Shown: positions 14,530 through 15,261 of the stretch, in pieces
Numbering within the stretch: position 1 is the stretch's first letter
How the letters are laid out: every line of letters begins with the position of its first letter
Source of the DNA: an uncultured Clostridia bacterium
GTDB taxonomy: Bacteria > Bacillota > Clostridia > Oscillospirales > Ruminococcaceae
Length of the DNA: 15,261 nucleotides
Assembly (NCBI GenBank): GCA_947629275.1
Contig: CANRDG010000032.1
Location: forward strand, 1 to 15,261
Direction of reading: 5' to 3'
The notes under the pieces: model-generated
What the model saw: the letters and a program-made list of their open reading frames with translations, nothing else
Told to the model about the DNA's origin: nothing
Databases searched by the model: none
Position numbers and translations under genes: made by a program

Positions 14530-14558
14530 AGCATAACACATTTGGCATTATTTTTCAA
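14530..14558 (-). promoter_or_regulatory. Promoter of the HAD-phospholipase operon
   Basis: On the minus strand TTGAAA (14558-14553), a 17-bp spacer and TATGCT (14535-14530) preceded by TGT (an extended -10) form a sigma-A promoter. The start near 14523 gives a leader of about 27 nt to the GTG at 14496 and excludes the ATG at 14541. Confidence 0.72.
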
Positions 14559-14598
14559 GAGCGTGAAAAAATTTTTGCCTCAAATAAACTTTCAGCTA

Positions 14599-14627
14599 TT
14601 GACAAGAGGAAAAAATGGTGATAAAAT
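14599..14627 (+). promoter_or_regulatory. Sigma-A promoter of the T-box-ileS transcript
   Basis: Perfect TTGACA (14599-14604), a 17-bp spacer and TAAAAT (14622-14627) with TGA before it (an extended -10) place transcription start near 14634, just before Stem I of the T-box. Together with the T-box it accounts for most of the 422-bp gap between the HAD gene and ileS. Confidence 0.88.
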
Positions 14628-14648
14628 ATATATGATATGTACAAAGGC

Positions 14649-14880
14649 TGTGACAAAGACAGTAAGCTGTTTCAAAGTTTTCAGAGAGGCGCGTGGGGTG
14701 AAAGGCGCTAACGTTAGAAGCAGACCGAAGATCACTTTGTAGCTGCGCCCTGAAAAGGCTTGCCCCAAGTAAACGGCGACGGCGTCCTCCGTTACGGGAT
14801 AACATATACGGCTAAAGCCGCGTATGCGAATAAGGTGGTTATACGAGCATTCGTCCTTAATTCGGATAATGCTCTTTTTT
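14649..14880 (+). ncRNA. T-box leader, tRNA-Ile specific (AUC specifier)
   Basis: T-box leaders sense the ratio of charged to uncharged tRNA and control transcription read-through. Stem I closes through ACAAAG (14653-14658) with CTTTGT (14735-14740). The AUC specifier codon (14731-14733) lies one A before the closing strand, the standard position, and AUC is isoleucine. CAGAGAG and GGGGTGAAAG in the distal arm resemble the conserved Stem I loops. Further hairpins at about 14771-14825 fit the Stem II/III region. The antiterminator pairs TAAGG (14831-14835) with CCTTA (14855-14859), and ACGA (14843-14846) with TCGT (14851-14854). Its 7-nt bulge TGGTTAT offers UGGU to a tRNA ending ACCA. It competes with the terminator that follows. 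The bulge departs from the usual UGGNACC. Confidence 0.93.
14845..14880 (+). terminator. T-box conditional terminator before ileS
   Basis: GAGCATT (14845-14851) pairs with AATGCTC (14868-14874). An inner GTCC/GGAT pairing extends the stem, and a T run follows (14875-14880). It shares bases 14845-14859 with the antiterminator, so the two structures are mutually exclusive. Confidence 0.92.
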
Positions 14881-14918
14881 ATTTTTATTGCAAATTATTA
14901 CTCTGGAGGGAATATTAT

Positions 14919-15261
14919 ATGTATGCTAAAGTTTCTACAGATCTGAATTTTGTAGACAGAGAAAAAGCCACTCTGAAATTCTGGCAGGAAAACGACATCT
15001 TCAAAAAAAGCATAGAAATGCGCAAAGATGCGCAGCCGTATGTTTTTTATGACGGACCGCCGACCGCGAACGGCAAGCCGCACATCGGTCACGTTCTGAC
15101 GAGAGTTATAAAGGACATGATACCGCGCTACCGCACCATGAAAGGCTATATGGTGCCACGCAAGGCAGGTTGGGACACACACGGTCTGCCTGTAGAGCTG
15201 GAAGTTGAAAAGATGCTCGGGCTTGACGGCAAGGAGCAGATAGAAGAATACGGTCTTGAGC
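14919..15261 (+). CDS. ileS: Isoleucyl-tRNA synthetase (5' part, cut by window edge)
   Basis: IleRS charges tRNA-Ile with isoleucine. The first 114 codons are present and the frame is open at the window end. The N-terminus (VDREKATLKFWQENDIF) is followed by the class I catalytic core start FYDGPPTANGKPHIGH with the HIGH signature, then RVIKDMIPRYRTMKGY, and GWDTHGLPVELEVEK. These motifs fit the IleRS2-type lineage (about 1030 residues when complete) rather than the E. coli-like IleRS1. The ATG at 14919 has GGAGGG 8 nt upstream. The AUC-specific T-box directly upstream supports the identity independently. IleRS2 enzymes are often less sensitive to mupirocin; that is family knowledge, not shown here. 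Confidence 0.95.
   Translation, partial: MYAKVSTDLNFVDREKATLKFWQENDIFKKSIEMRKDAQPYVFYDGPPTANGKPHIGHVLTRVIKDMIPRYRTMKGYMVPRKAGWDTHGLPVELEVEKMLGLDGKEQIEEYGLE

Noticed and set aside
14497..14541. Upstream ATG start for the HAD protein
   Set aside because: It lies upstream of the predicted transcript start, lacks a ribosome site, and the GTG at 14496 has a good one.
14542..14742. Small plus-strand open frame of 66 codons before ileS
   Set aside because: It begins upstream of the ileS promoter and ends inside Stem I of the T-box; the region is explained by promoter and RNA structure.
14898..15182. Minus-strand open frame of 94 codons
   Set aside because: It is antisense to the conserved ileS start and has no recognisable features.
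1..15261. CRISPR arrays, tRNA or rRNA genes, insertion sequences, phage genes, attachment sites
   Set aside because: No regular repeat arrays, cloverleaf sequences, transposase motifs or terminal repeats were seen on reading both strands.

Overview
The window looks like chromosome of a low-to-mid GC, endospore-forming member of the Clostridia, most like the Ruminococcus/Oscillospiraceae group. The grounds are the linked spoIIGA-sigE sporulation genes, a tRNA-Ile T-box leader ahead of an IleRS2-type ileS, consensus sigma-A promoters with 17-bp spacers, strong GGAGG-type ribosome sites and frequent ATA, TTG and GTG usage. The lineage is an inference from gene content, not from a marker comparison. 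No phage, insertion sequence, CRISPR array, rRNA or tRNA gene was found.

Layout. Positions 1-2000 hold a small DUF1294 membrane protein (+) converging on the sporulation pair spoIIGA-sigE (-). Next on the minus strand are an OhrR-type redox-sensing MarR repressor and the pyridoxal phosphate (PLP) synthase pair pdxS-pdxT. The PLP-sensing MocR-family regulator pdxR is divergent from pdxS, and the two promoters overlap at their -10 boxes. Enolase follows pdxR on the plus strand. From 6916 to 11422 the minus strand carries an ABC-F ATPase, an AraC-family regulator with its own perfect-consensus promoter, and a tightly coupled DUF1700-DUF4097 envelope pair. A divergent, membrane-anchored SGNH/GDSL hydrolase (+) meets a minus-strand pair read in the order HAD phosphatase, then zinc-dependent phospholipase C-like protein. 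The window closes with a T-box leader and the first 114 codons of ileS.

How the genes relate. SpoIIGA is the protease that activates pro-SigE. PdxS and PdxT make PLP and PdxR probably senses it. DUF1700 and DUF4097 overlap by 4 bp and probably act together, with the AraC regulator as a candidate controller. The HAD and phospholipase-like genes are 22 bp apart and probably co-transcribed. The T-box carries an AUC specifier, so it should couple ileS expression to uncharged tRNA-Ile. Three convergent gene pairs are each separated by one hairpin flanked by A and T tracts, which can serve both strands.

Most unusual items: a phospholipase C-like protein that keeps the full set of zinc-ligand positions but has no visible signal peptide and appears to end in a ricin-like beta-trefoil instead of the PLAT/C2 domain of clostridial alpha-toxin; an AraC regulator in the place where a PadR regulator usually precedes DUF1700-DUF4097; and spoIIGA-sigE apparently separated from sigG and ftsZ.
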